The notes under the pieces are model-generated. The model did not search any database. It had not been told where the DNA came from and was given only the letters and a program-made list of their open reading frames with translations. The position numbers were made by a program, and so were the translations under genes. From Agelas oroides (Eukaryota > Porifera > Demospongiae > Agelasida > Agelasidae), in the NCBI GenBank assembly GCA_949130485.1, contig OX422183.1:13552543-13616542 (forward strand): a DNA stretch of 64,000 nucleotides, read 5' to 3'. Below are positions 47,490 to 59,155 of this stretch, piece after piece; position 1 is the first letter of the stretch, and the number at the start of each line of letters is the position of its first letter.

Positions 47490-48625
47490 GTTCTACTTAG
47501 CAATGGTTATAGGACTGGCTTTATGGGTCATGTGCTTTGCCTTTACTCTTGTACTGTGCTTTGTGATTACTGCTTTTGAGTAGCGCTCATGTGGCAAGCA
47601 ATGTTGCAATCCAGTTCACATGTATAGAGGGTCTGGGCACGAGACTAGTTGCTATCTGACCATGAGAGTAACCCACTTTGTTTTGGAACAAGGCCAGCAT
47701 TCCTACTCTTGCAGCCTCGTTCCTAGACTCACTTCCGGTTTTGATTGCTTGCAGTGTGTGAAGCAAATTATGGCTTCATACCCAGGCCCTGGGTACAATA
47801 GCCCCATTCCCGACACATTGCAAATACTGGTGTAGTGTTCTGATTCAAACATTAATCTCAGGACATGTACAGGGCATATTTATACAGAATCAGCTGCTTA
47901 CTAAGTATGGAACACCAAAGATAGAATGCTGCTGAGAACATAAACAATGACCCAAGTGAGCAGATTACACTACAACTGGGGGCAGCGATGGCGAAAACTG
48001 GAGGCGGGGAGAGGACTGGGATGCCTAGGAACGAAAACCAACAACATATTTGAATGACTGCAACAGCTAAGAGGTTGCATTTCCATTTCTGTTTTCAGTT
48101 TCCGGTTTCCATTTCCAGTTTCCATTTCATTTCCATTTCCTGCTTTTCCATATGCCCTGTTGTTGGCTATTGTTCCAAGGTATCCCAGAACTCTCCCTGT
48201 CTCCGGTTTTTGATCACTTTCTTTGTAGCCTAGCCTCGTTTCCAGGCCATTGCTGCCTCCAGTATTTCTGTATTGGCAAATATTTGGGGCGGCAATGGTT
48301 GGGAATTAACATATCCAGGTGCTTGATAAAAATAGGGCCTGGGTATGGAGCCATCATTTGCTGCAAGTGATCAAAACTGCAAGTGGGAGAATATCAGGGA
48401 ACGAGGCTGCAAGTGTAAGAATGCTGGCCTTGTTTCAAGACGAAGTAAAATTATTGTCATGGTCACATTGCAACCGTGTCTCATGTGCAGACCTTTGGAC
48501 CAGATTGCACCGTCACTTGCCACAAGAGAACTAGTCAATGACACTGACTAAGTAGTCACAAAGCAAGAGTACAAAGCACGCAACTCATAAAGCCAGTCAT
48601 ATAATAGTAGAATACAAGAGTAACG
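47490..48625. mobile_element. large inverted repeat with about 300-bp arms
   Basis: 47509-47800 is the reverse complement of about 48310-48610. Shared landmarks are GACTGGCTTTATG, AATGCTGGCCTT, CTTGCAGCCTCGTTCC and CATACCCAGGCCCT. The centre (about 510 bp) has further CCTCGTTTCCAGG and GGAACGAGG ends, so it seems to be a nest of the same family as 35264-35358. No transposase. Confidence 0.6.
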
Positions 48626-48848
48626 ACAAAGTACACTACTCATGAGTCCATTTATTTCCATTTCCTGCTTTTCCATATGCCCTTTTTCTTGTGTTTCAAG
48701 GGAAAAGTGGAATGGCCACAAAATCCACTCAACTTTCCTGTGTGTGGGCGTCTAGCCACATGTGTAAACTGATGGCAATATTTATAATTAGCTACCCAAT
48801 TTTGCAAGTAGCAGTTGAAGTAATTCCATGTATATAACACTGACAGAT

Positions 48849-48934
48849 ATGACAGCCATTTGCAAATATTGTGTGGTGGTAGCAGTGGCTATTTGGGCCA
48901 CTGTCTTGTCGTCACAGCAAACAGATGCCCAGCA
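48849..48934 (+). CDS. gene 2 exon 1: signal peptide
   Basis: Encodes MTAICKYC, a hydrophobic run [14 protein letters not shown] and QQTDAQQ, with donor GTGAGT in phase 2. Same length and pattern as gene 1 exon 1, which supports both starts and shows that the genes arose by duplication. Confidence 0.7.
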
Positions 48935-51900
48935 GTGAGTTATGCAGGTAGTATAGCACAATCATGTAGTGCATGTGTGACTCGCTTGGCCTCACCCATT
49001 AGGATTAATCAGTACAGTTCCAATATTACGATAAAAGGAGACACCACAGACTGACTGCACCAGTTTCAGTACTGTAACACTCAATGTCAAAAGTGTCTGC
49101 ACACAGGACACTGGTATAATAGGAGCTCTAACCTTCTTTAATTTTTATGACGGAATTTTAGTTTCCTTTAGTTACGAGAAGAGTGTAAAAATTCCCCAAA
49201 ATAGAGAATCAAAAAACTGCAATGGCCTATCTATGATGCCAGCTGTTTCCCAGATTATAGTATATAGTACACCTCTTCTCGTGGGGTCCCTGCTAGTCCT
49301 CTGAAAATACAGCTACTCAATCTAAAAAAAAAAAATAAGCAAGTAAGTTATTGAACGGGCACAGGGGAAAATCCAGATGGTTACAAGCGTAAATGCTTCA
49401 GTAATGCAGCTTCAAAATAGTTATTACTCCCAATGCTCACATGCTTTACAGAATTACTGTAGCTTAACAGGTGGAGCAATAGCTGACTCTGTGGAGGCTT
49501 GTAAAGATTTCTTGGTGGAAGACTGACTGAACTGTATGACAAAGAAGTAGTGTTTGTACTAAGCTTACATTGCCTTAAAGTTGAAAGCCAATGGCCAGTT
49601 GTCCAGTATCAATGATGTTAGTATCAGTGTCTACGGAGTAAATGAATGCCCCACAAATAAATAAATGTTAGTGCTTGAAATGTTTTAAAGTATGCAATGC
49701 ACAATCAATTGACATAGCTAAAATTTAGAAACAAATGTTAGTGCTTGAAATGTTTTAAAGTATGCAATGCACAATCAATTGACATAGCAAAAATGTATTG
49801 GAATTCCCCCCAAAATAAACTAATGATAGTGCTTGAAATGTTTACAGCATGTGATGTACATTTCATTTAGTTAGCAATGTTGTTTACTTAAGTTCCCCCA
49901 CAAGTAAACAAATGATTAAGTGCTTTCAGCATATACAGTGGAACCTCTCTTAAAGGACACCTCTGAAATAAGGACACCTGGTTAATCAGGACACTTGACC
50001 GAGTCCCGACTTTATATAAATACATATTATTCTTCCCCTGAAATAAGGACACCTCAAATATTTTGGTCCCAATGGTGTCGAGGCTCCACTGTAATGCACA
50101 TTTCATTGACTTAGCAATAAGTTCCCCCACAAATAAACAAATGATAGCACTTGAATATTTTCAGCAAATACTGTACATTTCAGTGACTTAGCAATGTTGT
50201 TTACTAGTACGTTTCCCCACAAATGGTAGAGCTTGAAATTTCTTTGGCATATAAGGTGCATTTGATCAACTTAACAATGTTGTTTACTTGGCAGTTCCTC
50301 CACAAATAAACAAATGATAGCACTTGAAATGTTTTTAGCATTTAATGCACATTTGATTGACTTAGCAATCCTGTTTATTCTGTTCCTTGTAGCTAAATAG
50401 TATGGTGCATTGCAGATCTATAGTACTTAGCGCAAAACACAAATGTTTCCCTCCAAACCATTTTTTAAAATTTAGATGAAAGGGTATGTTACTAAAACTG
50501 GTACTGAAGTGCAAGTAGCTGAAGCCCTAGAAGATGCGTGTGAGTGCAACAACATAATTTCCAATCAACACAATTGCTTACACTCAGTGCAATGTGTTTG
50601 CACACTGGAATTGTAATGGGTAGCAAATACTGTTGCAGCTGAAGTTAAAGCATTATATATGCACTGGATGAAGTCCAACTTTTTGGAGTGATATTAAACC
50701 TGCACCACATTGAATAAATTTCATGCCAAGTTTGGTCACCGTAAGCCACTGTTCTAATAATATATATCATTTTGCAACCCAAAAGTGGTAGTCAGGCAAT
50801 CTTTCTGGAATCATACTTCAGCAAACCATTTTGTGTGTGAATGTTTTACCAAAGCAGAGTGTCCTACACATTCTTTTTTCATAATTAGAATACAAAATGC
50901 TTCTGTTTGGTCACTCTGTTGTCAGGTACATGGTACATCCTTGGTTCCTCCATTTGGGCTACTTTCTGTATGCAAATTGTGTGGATTGAGCTTGTTGGTT
51001 TGTGTGCATGTATTGTAAGTTTTGTGGGTATTTGGGTCACTATCTCCTCCAAATTAGGTGCCTAATGTAATGGGTTCCTCTACATAATACATCTACATTA
51101 CTCCACTCTCCAAATCATTTTGTTAAACTGAACTGGGGCCTTATTCAGACAGTACAAGTAGGGACAATATGACTTACAAATTCAGCAGTCAGACTGATCC
51201 TACGTATTAATATGGCTTTTGAACTGTACATGTGAATGTTTCTGAGTGTTTGAACTTTGAAACTGGATTAAGTCTTGCATTGCTCTTGCGAGCAACAGCA
51301 CAAACATGTAGTTTACAATGACTGGAATGGCCAAAGCTGTATTGCCTGTAGTGGCTCCCACAGCCTTTCATAAAATTAGACCAATAAAAAATAATAATGC
51401 AATGGCATAGTGCTTCTAACAAGTCTGCAAAGAAAGACTGAATCTTGAATATAACATCATCTACTGTTCTTGATCACACTTATTCGATGTCTTGCACATT
51501 TCATCATCACATAGTGTCATCCTAATGTAATGGCTTGTGACTGCAGATGTGAATGAATGTACTCAAGGCATCGATAGGTGTCATTCCCGTGCAACTTGCC
51601 ACAACACTCCAGGGAGTTACACCTGCTCTTGTAACACTGGATACACTGGGAGTGGGTTTACTTGCATTTGTAAGTACATTTTTTTCCCATTACAGATTCA
51701 CTATGGTTAACTTCTTTACATTTGTTTGTTTGTTTGTTTTGTTTTTGCTATTGATGCCAACAAGCATCATTTGATTCTGAACTTGCCTATGATGTCACTT
51801 GGCACCGAGCATTCTGGAGATTAATTATTTCTGCACTTGCAAAAACAGTGGTAGAAGTGTAGATGAGTGTGTGTTACTCTCCGCACATGAAAGGTGTTGT

Positions 51901-54900
51901 GTTTGGCTGTGGAAAGAAGGACTAACATATAGTTCTACTTTCCTGATCGCATTCATTTATTGTTATATAGTTATACCTATTGTTTTATAATAACTTGCAT
52001 GTGAACTGCAGATGTGAATGAATGTACTCAAGGCATCGATAGGTGTCATTCCCTTGCAATTTGCCGCAACACTGAAGGGAGTTACACCTGCTCTTGCAAC
52101 AGTGGATACACTGGGAGTGGGTTTACTTGCATTGGTAAGTGCTTTTTTCTCATTACAGATTCACTATGGTTAACTTCTTTACATCTTTGTTGGTGTGGTT
52201 TGTTTGTTTGTTTGTTTGTTTTTCTTTCTATTGATTCCAACAAGTATCATTTCATTTCGAACTTGCCTATGATGTCACTTGGCACCGAGTATTTTGGACA
52301 TTAATCATTAATTATTTCTGCACTTGCAGAAACAGCGGTAGAAGTGTAGATGAGTGGGTGTTACTCTCCGCACGTGAAAGGTGTTGTGTTTGGCTGTGGA
52401 AAGCAGGACAAACATAGTTCTACTTTCCTGATTGCATTCATTTGATATGCTGTACAATTTAGTAGTTATACTTATTGTTTTAAAATAACTTGCATGTGAA
52501 CTGCAGATGTGAATGAATGTACTAGAGGTACTGATAGGTGTCATTCCCGTGCTACTTGCCACAACACTTATGGGAGTTACACCTGCACTTGCAACACTGG
52601 ATACACAGGCAACTACCCACTGTATTTAGCAGAGGTTAACTTTCCATTTTCAAGTATGTAATCCTGCATTACTTGCATTAATTCCTTTTCTGGAATAATT
52701 GTATTACATAGTAATTATGCAGAGTAGTCCAACCCCAAAACATCTTGAACCTGAACTCAAGATTGTGGTAGTGATATGCAGAGGAAGAGTCACTGGCAGA
52801 AGGCCACAACACTTAAAGCTATACTCAAAAACTGGCCTTTTTCATGCAAAAAATAATTACAGGCGCAATATTCCAGGTATATGTATGAACAGTCACATAT
52901 TTCATACTCTATTATTAAATTTGACATTATACTCTGTGTGTATGACTTCTGAACTGCAGACCTGAATGAATGTAGAAGAGGCTCTCATATGTGTCATCTT
53001 GATGCAACTTGCCACAACACTCCAGGGAGTTATACCTGCTCTTGCAATCCTGGATACACAGGCAATGGTACTTTCTGCACTAGTAAGCTTTTCTTTGCAA
53101 AGTTTTATTTATAAACAATATATATTTCATTTGTATCGAACGTTCTTCTCATATGCATCCAGATATTAATGAGTGTCTCAACAACAATGGAGGTTGCCAT
53201 CACAACTGCCATGACTCAGATGGAAGTTACACTTGTTCCTGCAGCGATGGCTACCAACTTAACAGTGATGGAGACACTTGTGATGGTATAGGTTATTATG
53301 CAATTGAGAAATCCTAGTCACTAGACTAAATTATGACTAGTGAGTGATCAGCATATAAGAGCGTATTAAAATAGTTGTTCAGCATGAGTTCAGGACGAAG
53401 AAAATTCTACTTTTAGAAGACTCCAGCATCCACTGTGATGCAAAAAGTTAGTTCAATCATGGTGCATTCCAATTTTGTCCACTGTCCAGCTATCTGCAGG
53501 ATCCAGGTTTTAAAGTGTAGCTATTGACATTGTGTGAACTAAGTGTGTATACTTTATTCAGTACAGTATACATACTAATCATATTAACTTAAAATAATTT
53601 AGTAGTTACATTTTATTCCATTACTGTTATGACTTCTTAATTACAGATGTGGATGAATGTATTTTTGCTGATAGCTGTCATACCAATGCAACTTGCAACA
53701 ACACTGAAGGGAATTACACCTGCTTTTGCAACACTGGATACACAGGCAATGGCTTTTCTTGTACAAGTAAGAGCATGCATTCTTCCATCATTACACTCAA
53801 AGATGCATGAAGCAGATTTATATATTGCAGTGAATCAAATTATCAGCCAAAGAAAGCAAGGGCACCGAATCACAGGGTTGTAGCAGCCAGTACAGCTGGT
53901 AAGGCTTTGGTACCTGATACAACACATAAATGATTTACCACTGTACATATAGACTACATAATCTTCATCTTGTAACATGTATGTGAATGCTTCAACAATC
54001 ATATTGTAGCCTTGCACCATGCAAAGTTATTTTCTTATTTCTGATACCACAAGTCACTTCCAATATGTATATCGTATAAGTAATCAATTTGGACATATGG
54101 AAGGCCTGAGAACAAGCCCGAGTTTCCAACATGCCTCTGGGAAGTAGGTATTCATGCTGTAGTCTTGGCTGCCTTTCCAAATGACACGAATTCTACCAAG
54201 GTTGGCCAGTATGTTTGTGTTCACCATCCTGTAAATGTACGAATTACAAGCCTGTTTGCAGATTGCAAGTTTTGATGTAAAATACGGATGCTGTTTGTAA
54301 TGATTCATTGCAATACCAGAATGTACCATACAGACGCTAGTTTCTGCCTACATACTGGTACTGCCATCCTGTGATGCACTGCTCCAAATTTTCTATACCA
54401 GACATCCAATATAAAAGTCAGACATGATAAATTCAAGTCACATTCAAATAGCTTTTTGACTCACTTGGTGCCCCATATTCCTGTTTCATGCAATACATAA
54501 AGTAGATGGGTACAATGTGGAACATGTGGTCATTTGTTAATTTGGACATTATTTGAAGTATCAAGTAACATACCTTTACATGATGTAATCCTCAACAGTT
54601 GTGGACTGTGGCACTCCAACTATTCCAGCCAATGGCCAAGTTAGTCACACTGCTGGAACAACATTTGGACAGACAGCCACCTACAGTTGTAATACAGGCT
54701 ACAGCCTGGTGGGAGGCAGTACTCGCATGTGTCAAGCTACAGGAAAGTGGCCTGAAAATGCACCTATCTGTCATGGTATGTTGTTATTGAAGCTTGTATG
54801 CTATATATTGGGTGAAACCATACAACATAATGCTCACATAACATAGTTTTGGAATGTTTATCTCTTAACCTGCTCTTGAAACACTGCAATGCATTTACTT

Positions 54901-57900
54901 ACACAAGTGCATCTATTTCCAATTATAGCAACTATGCTGCTTACAAACATTCTATGCTTGTGTATTCAGACATTAACAAATCCCTCAGCAACAATAGGGG
55001 CTGTCACCGCAACTACCATGTCTCAGAATTCAATAAAACTTCTTCCTACAGTAATGGCTATCAAGTTATAACTTTTACCAACCATGAGTGATTGAAATAT
55101 CATGTAGTAGAACATGCTGATTACAACTGCATTTATTGCATATGTACACTGTGTATATTTCTAGTCATAAAATATCTGGCAAAACGCATTACGAGAAACT
55201 CTGGCCTTGCCTAGGCTTGTTGAAGTTGTGGCCTTATTAATGTGAAACTGTGAAGTAAAATGATTAAAACTTGTCATGTCAGAAGTTACTACCATCAGTA
55301 CTTTCAGATACTCGTAGCCTAGCCATAACATTTTTGTTTTCTTTCAAATCTGCAGCAAGGTTAGATTCTTCCTTCTTAGCTTATCTATTTGGTTTTACAT
55401 TTAATTTAGGTTTATCTTCTAGCTCACATGTAGCTGGTTTTCAGTTGAAAAACTCATAGTTAGTTTCTGTTAGATGCATGTAGGTACAGTTACCATATAT
55501 ACCAAGGGAAAAATGAAGTGCATAAGCCTAGCAGTATAATTATGTGTCCATTGGTCATTAATTTTAGTAGTGGATTCATTTACGATGTTTATAATATTAT
55601 GACATTGTGTCTTTGGTCAGCAAAGGGGTAATAGTGATCGATACACTTGTGAAGGTAGAGTTGCAAAAAATGTATTATTTAACACAATCTAATACTAAAA
55701 ATCTGGACTCTGGACTAATGTAGACACTATACTCTAATTGATACTAATTGATGCATCCATTGCCACATTATTACTGTTCTGATCGTTAAATGCACTGCCC
55801 TATCTATTCTGCCTGTGTCACTTAGCTGCAGAATCCATGTATCCCAGTGTAGCCTTGGAGTATCTCTAAGCCTTTTTACTGTATCTATTATGAAACACTG
55901 TCCTGAGTCTATATAATTGGATACTCTTCATTTGTATTTTAAATCACATTTCAGTTGGCATTATAAAGTTCAATCTACTGTAACCAGAATTCAAAGTGCA
56001 CTTACAATCTCTCCTTCGCAGCCTTCTTTCTGCATGAATATAGAATTGGCTACATTTTAATCACATTCAGTTGACATTATACAAATCCAACAGTTATGTA
56101 TTATTTTTTGTTCCCCTATTGCTATGGCTTGCAGATGTGAATGAATGCACTGAAGATACTGATAGCTGTCATGACAATGCAACTTGTAACAACATTCAGG
56201 GAAGTTACAACTGCTCTTGCAACACTGGATATGCAGGCAATGGGTTTTTGTGCACTGGTGTGTAAGTCCATCCCTTTTGAAAGGTTTGCATTTACAGAGA
56301 TTTACATTTCAGATGTTAATGAGTGCCTCGCCAACAATGGAGGTTGTCACCACAACTGCCATAACTCAGATGGAAGTTACTCATGTTCCTGCAATAGTGG
56401 CTACTGGCTTGACAGTGATGGACACACTTGTGAAGGTTGGTAAAATATTATTATGCATCTAAGAAATACATTGTACTAAATATGAAAGAAGTAGTTGTCA
56501 CTGTATTATATACAAATGGTAAGAACATAATGTACATGTGACGTTATTTACAGCACATTAATTGCATCTAAGGAGTAGTAGTTGTCCTATTACTATTAAT
56601 TTTTCAGATTTGGGTACTTATGATGAGAGGATTGATCATACATATGACACACACATAGGAATTGGTTGGCATGGCGAACTACTATGTAAACAATAACAAC
56701 AGTAACATATAGTAATACAAAATAACTCAAAATCTAGCTTCCAATAAATGCATGTTGTTATTTAACATCATGCACGTATTTCTTTTATCTGCAGCATCAA
56801 TAGAGTTAATATTTGGTAAGTACACCTATAGCTGTGTTTCCAGTGTTGGTATATGGGAAAAGAAATGGCCTGGCACACACTGTTTGTACATGCTCAGATT
56901 CCTCAATGGCGAATTTGTTTGATATGCACTTAGTGAGTTGTGAGAACAGTGCATTGTGCCTTTTGTTTTGGTTTTCAAGTTTTTAATTTTTAGCTTGCTG
57001 TTTGTATGCAAGACAGCATCAGGTATGTAAGCCATCTGTACTGAAAAATCTGCCAGCTATAATAGTACTAGTCGCATACTTCACATGCTTATTTGGACCC
57101 AAAATCAAATGGAAATTATGCATGGAATTAGTGCTTGTGCTATCCCTGTACCAGTGTATCCCTTTGTTGGTTTTGCAGGAGTGCTTGGTAGTGGAGGAAT
57201 GGTAATTATCATTGCCACTGCCCTCATAACAATTGGTTTCATCATTATTAAAGGAAAACATGCCTCAAAGAAACCAGGTGAGTGGAGAGTAAAGTGATAA
57301 TAGCTGATGTAAAAGTTTGCTTTAACGTGCAAATACCAGGAGCATACAGTTGTTTAAGCTGTCCAAGTGCAGTCTAAATCATGTCCATGCAGCTAGACTA
57401 GTAAACTGTTGCACTCAAGTAAACAGTAAGTTTATTCTGGTCTTACAGTCACGTTCCATGAGCCTTCACTGAGCAACCAGCAACTGTTCAACTAAGAACT
57501 GGGTCTTACTTGATATGCCTGGAAGAGGTAATCTCATCAGCATTGCTGTGTACAGCTTGAGGCTTGAGGGCAATGTTGTATTTGTACATAGCCACCAAGA
57601 ATATACAACTCTAGGATTCTAGCAGAAGTGGGTGATAGAGCTAGGCTTGTTTTCGCCCAAGAATTAATTGGTAAGTAAAAGCTTGTGGTCAGTGAGTAAT
57701 GTAATATATGCATGCTAACCATTTGCAGAGAAGCCATAGTTTTGAGTGGTCATTTCTTTCCGATGACAAAGTCCTTGAGGCAAATACAATTGCCACTTAA
57801 CCAATTGGGCATCTTGTAGCTACCATAAAACAGGACTAATCACCATTAGCTGAGAAATCACTGAACTACCAAGTCTAACTTTGGATTGTAGGAACTCATG

Positions 57901-59155
57901 CTAAGTTCATTTTCTAATTACTTGTAAATGGGTGATGAGATATTACTTTATCTATATCTACAAACCATATCTACAAACCTACCATATCTACAAACCTGCA
58001 TCCAATATAATCAACAGAAGTGCCAGGAGCCTACAGTTTTCCTGATTAAAAAAAATGATGGCCTGTTCAGTACATCTTCTAGCACTGATGTTTGACTGCT
58101 CTCATCCCATGGCTAAAAACTTCTGATCCGTACAACTAGTCTTGCTAGGGGCCTGGAAGCAAGTTACATAAGGTACTTTGAGATTGATTCTAAAATGTGC
58201 TATTCTCTATACTTCCAAATTATTCACTTTCTGAGCGTAAACCTCTCAGCCTGTCACCTTTAACTGTATTCAAATTTGTGTCTGTTTGACACTTCCTACA
58301 TATTAGCCATATTGTACTATGTCTTATTTATATGATTGAACTCCTTTTATCTGCAGTTGAATATTGCAGTACAAAAGTGATTGTTACTGTAGCCTAAGTG
58401 ACTCACACTACTACCCCAAGTGGAAAAAATGAATTAATAGTTCTTTGGACTCTACTAGCCCCTAATTTATCTCCCCTCATCCACCCCTCTGATGAGTATA
58501 GATGACTCAGGAATGTCTTGTATTTTAAGTTATCCACAACAGGCTGAAAGGTGCTGACAAATTTATGTAGAGGAGGTGGAAGTAACAGAACAGTCATTTC
58601 TGTGTCATTTTAGCGCCTACAGCTGGGTATTTCAGTTGTGGGCCTTTGAGTTGCTGCAAACTGGAAAGTACCACTATTCAGGAGGTCACCTAGTATGTCA
58701 TGAAGCATGTGTCCTTTTTACTTGTGAACTATTATTGCCAGGGCATATTCCTATCGTTCCAGGGCTTGGGCAATGGCTATGCCACAACTACTATATTATG
58801 CCTTCATTCACTTTTGTTTGCCCCTACAGGTACTCTCCATGTCACTGTGAATATGAAATTTGTTTCCCAGAGTCCACTTGATGCTGAAGACTCCCCACCT
58901 CCAATTCCTCCAAAGCTATTTTTACATGATGAATTTGATGACAATCTCCCACCTCCAATTCCTCCAAAGCTATTTTTAGACGATGAAGATCCTCCCCCTC
59001 CAATACCCCCAAAACAATTCTCTGATGATGACTTCCTACCAGCCATGAAACTACCTAAGAGCAGGGGACCACAGCAAATTGGTAGGGATCCTTCTTCCCA
59101 ATGGCAAACCATTTTGGTACTACTTCATACATGGTTGTGGGGTGGCAAGCTATGA
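48849..59155 (+). CDS. gene 2: multi-EGF and sushi membrane receptor, kinase-less
   Basis: Exons read: 48849-48934, 51547-51669, 52012-52134, (52507- decayed), 52960-53082, 53163-53285, 53647-53766, 54599-54775, 56135-56257, 56313-56435, 56795-56815, 57179-57277, then either 57449-57495 with a stop or 58830-59155. All modules from 51547 to the membrane exon are phase 1-1, so they can be gained or skipped without shifting the frame. The exon linking 48934 (phase 2) to 51547 (phase 1) is missing from my model. A further possible phase 1-1 exon is 56608-56664. The product should be a surface protein with seven EGF domains and a sushi module, and no enzyme domain. Confidence 0.75.
49640..50375. 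repeat. satellite-like array of about 80-90 bp units
   Basis: About seven diverged units share AAATAAACAAATGATAG, GCTTGAAATGTTT, a GCACATTTGATTGACTTAGC-like core and TTGTTTACT. Two units near 49660-49795 are almost identical. One unit is split by the MITE at 49936-50091. It lies in the first intron of gene 2. Confidence 0.75.
49936..50091. mobile_element. TA-flanked MITE inside the satellite
   Basis: Inverted ends CAGTGGAACCTCTC and CAGTGGAGCCTCGAC. Flanked by TA on both sides (49934-49935 and 50092-50093). Neighbouring satellite units show the uninterrupted sequence with one TA, so insertion and TA duplication are directly visible. Non-autonomous Tc1/mariner type. Confidence 0.85.
51547..53766 (+). 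CDS. gene 2 EGF array, five intact exons and one decayed
   Basis: Exons at 51547, 52012, 52960, 53163 and 53647 each encode one EGF of calcium-binding type (D-V-N-E-C, D-L-N-E-C, N-I-N-E-C, D-V-D-E-C). The exon at 53163 is the short NNGGCHHNC type. The first exon ends in T rather than G, so the next domain would start Y-V-N-E-C, losing the calcium-binding Asp. The third (52507 onwards) lacks the last cysteine and the usual donor. The first two exon-intron units are near-identical tandem copies. Confidence 0.85.
52507..52650 (+). pseudogene. decaying EGF exon with lost donor and sixth cysteine
   Basis: It begins normally ([12 protein letters not shown]) and is intact to GYTGN, but then reads YPLYLAEV where NGFSC and the donor should be. 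AG|GTTAAC at about 52633 is a poor substitute that would break the phase 1 pattern. As a symmetrical exon it could be skipped harmlessly. Confidence 0.55.
54599..54775 (+). CDS. gene 2 sushi (CCP) domain exon
   Basis: A 177-nt phase 1-1 exon with four cysteines and the family pattern: [41 protein letters not shown]. The Trp before the last Cys is present. Sushi domains mediate protein binding, as in complement regulators and adhesion receptors. Confidence 0.95.
54970..55085 (+). pseudogene. fossil EGF exon
   Basis: Aligns along its length with the NNGGC-type exon at 53163: [16 protein letters not shown] stands where [16 protein letters not shown] would be. Most cysteine codons are lost and the donor is gone. 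A second scrap at 55625-55656 (NSDRYTCEG) matches only the 3' end of such an exon. Confidence 0.7.
56135..56435 (+). CDS. gene 2 last two EGF exons
   Basis: 56135-56257 encodes [28 protein letters not shown]. 56313-56435 encodes [30 protein letters not shown]. The separating intron is only 55 bp, far shorter than others here. Both are phase 1-1. Confidence 0.9.
56795..57277 (+). CDS. gene 2 stalk microexon and transmembrane exon
   Basis: A 21-nt phase 1-1 exon (56795-56815) encodes SIELIF. The next, 57179-57277, encodes GVLGSGGMV, a hydrophobic helix ([15 protein letters not shown]) and KGKHASKKP on the cytoplasmic side. The microexon was found by its perfect phase and splice sites (CTGCAG, GTAAGT). 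Confidence 0.75.
57449..57495 (+). CDS. gene 2 alternative terminal exon (short tail)
   Basis: After acceptor TCTTACAG, an in-phase 47-nt frame encodes [15 protein letters not shown] and a TAA stop. It would leave a tail of roughly 25 residues. It competes with the proline-rich exon at 58830; both accept phase 1. Confidence 0.45.
58830..59155 (+). CDS. gene 2 proline-rich cytoplasmic tail exon
   Basis: In phase 1 after CCTACAG. Encodes [10 protein letters not shown], then three repeats, [20 protein letters not shown] and [10 protein letters not shown], separated by acidic DDED-type linkers. P-x-x-P-x-K is a class II SH3 ligand form, so the tail could dock SH3 proteins. The frame runs to a stop at 59155, or the exon ends at 59081 (ATTG|GTAGGG) and continues elsewhere. 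Confidence 0.7.
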
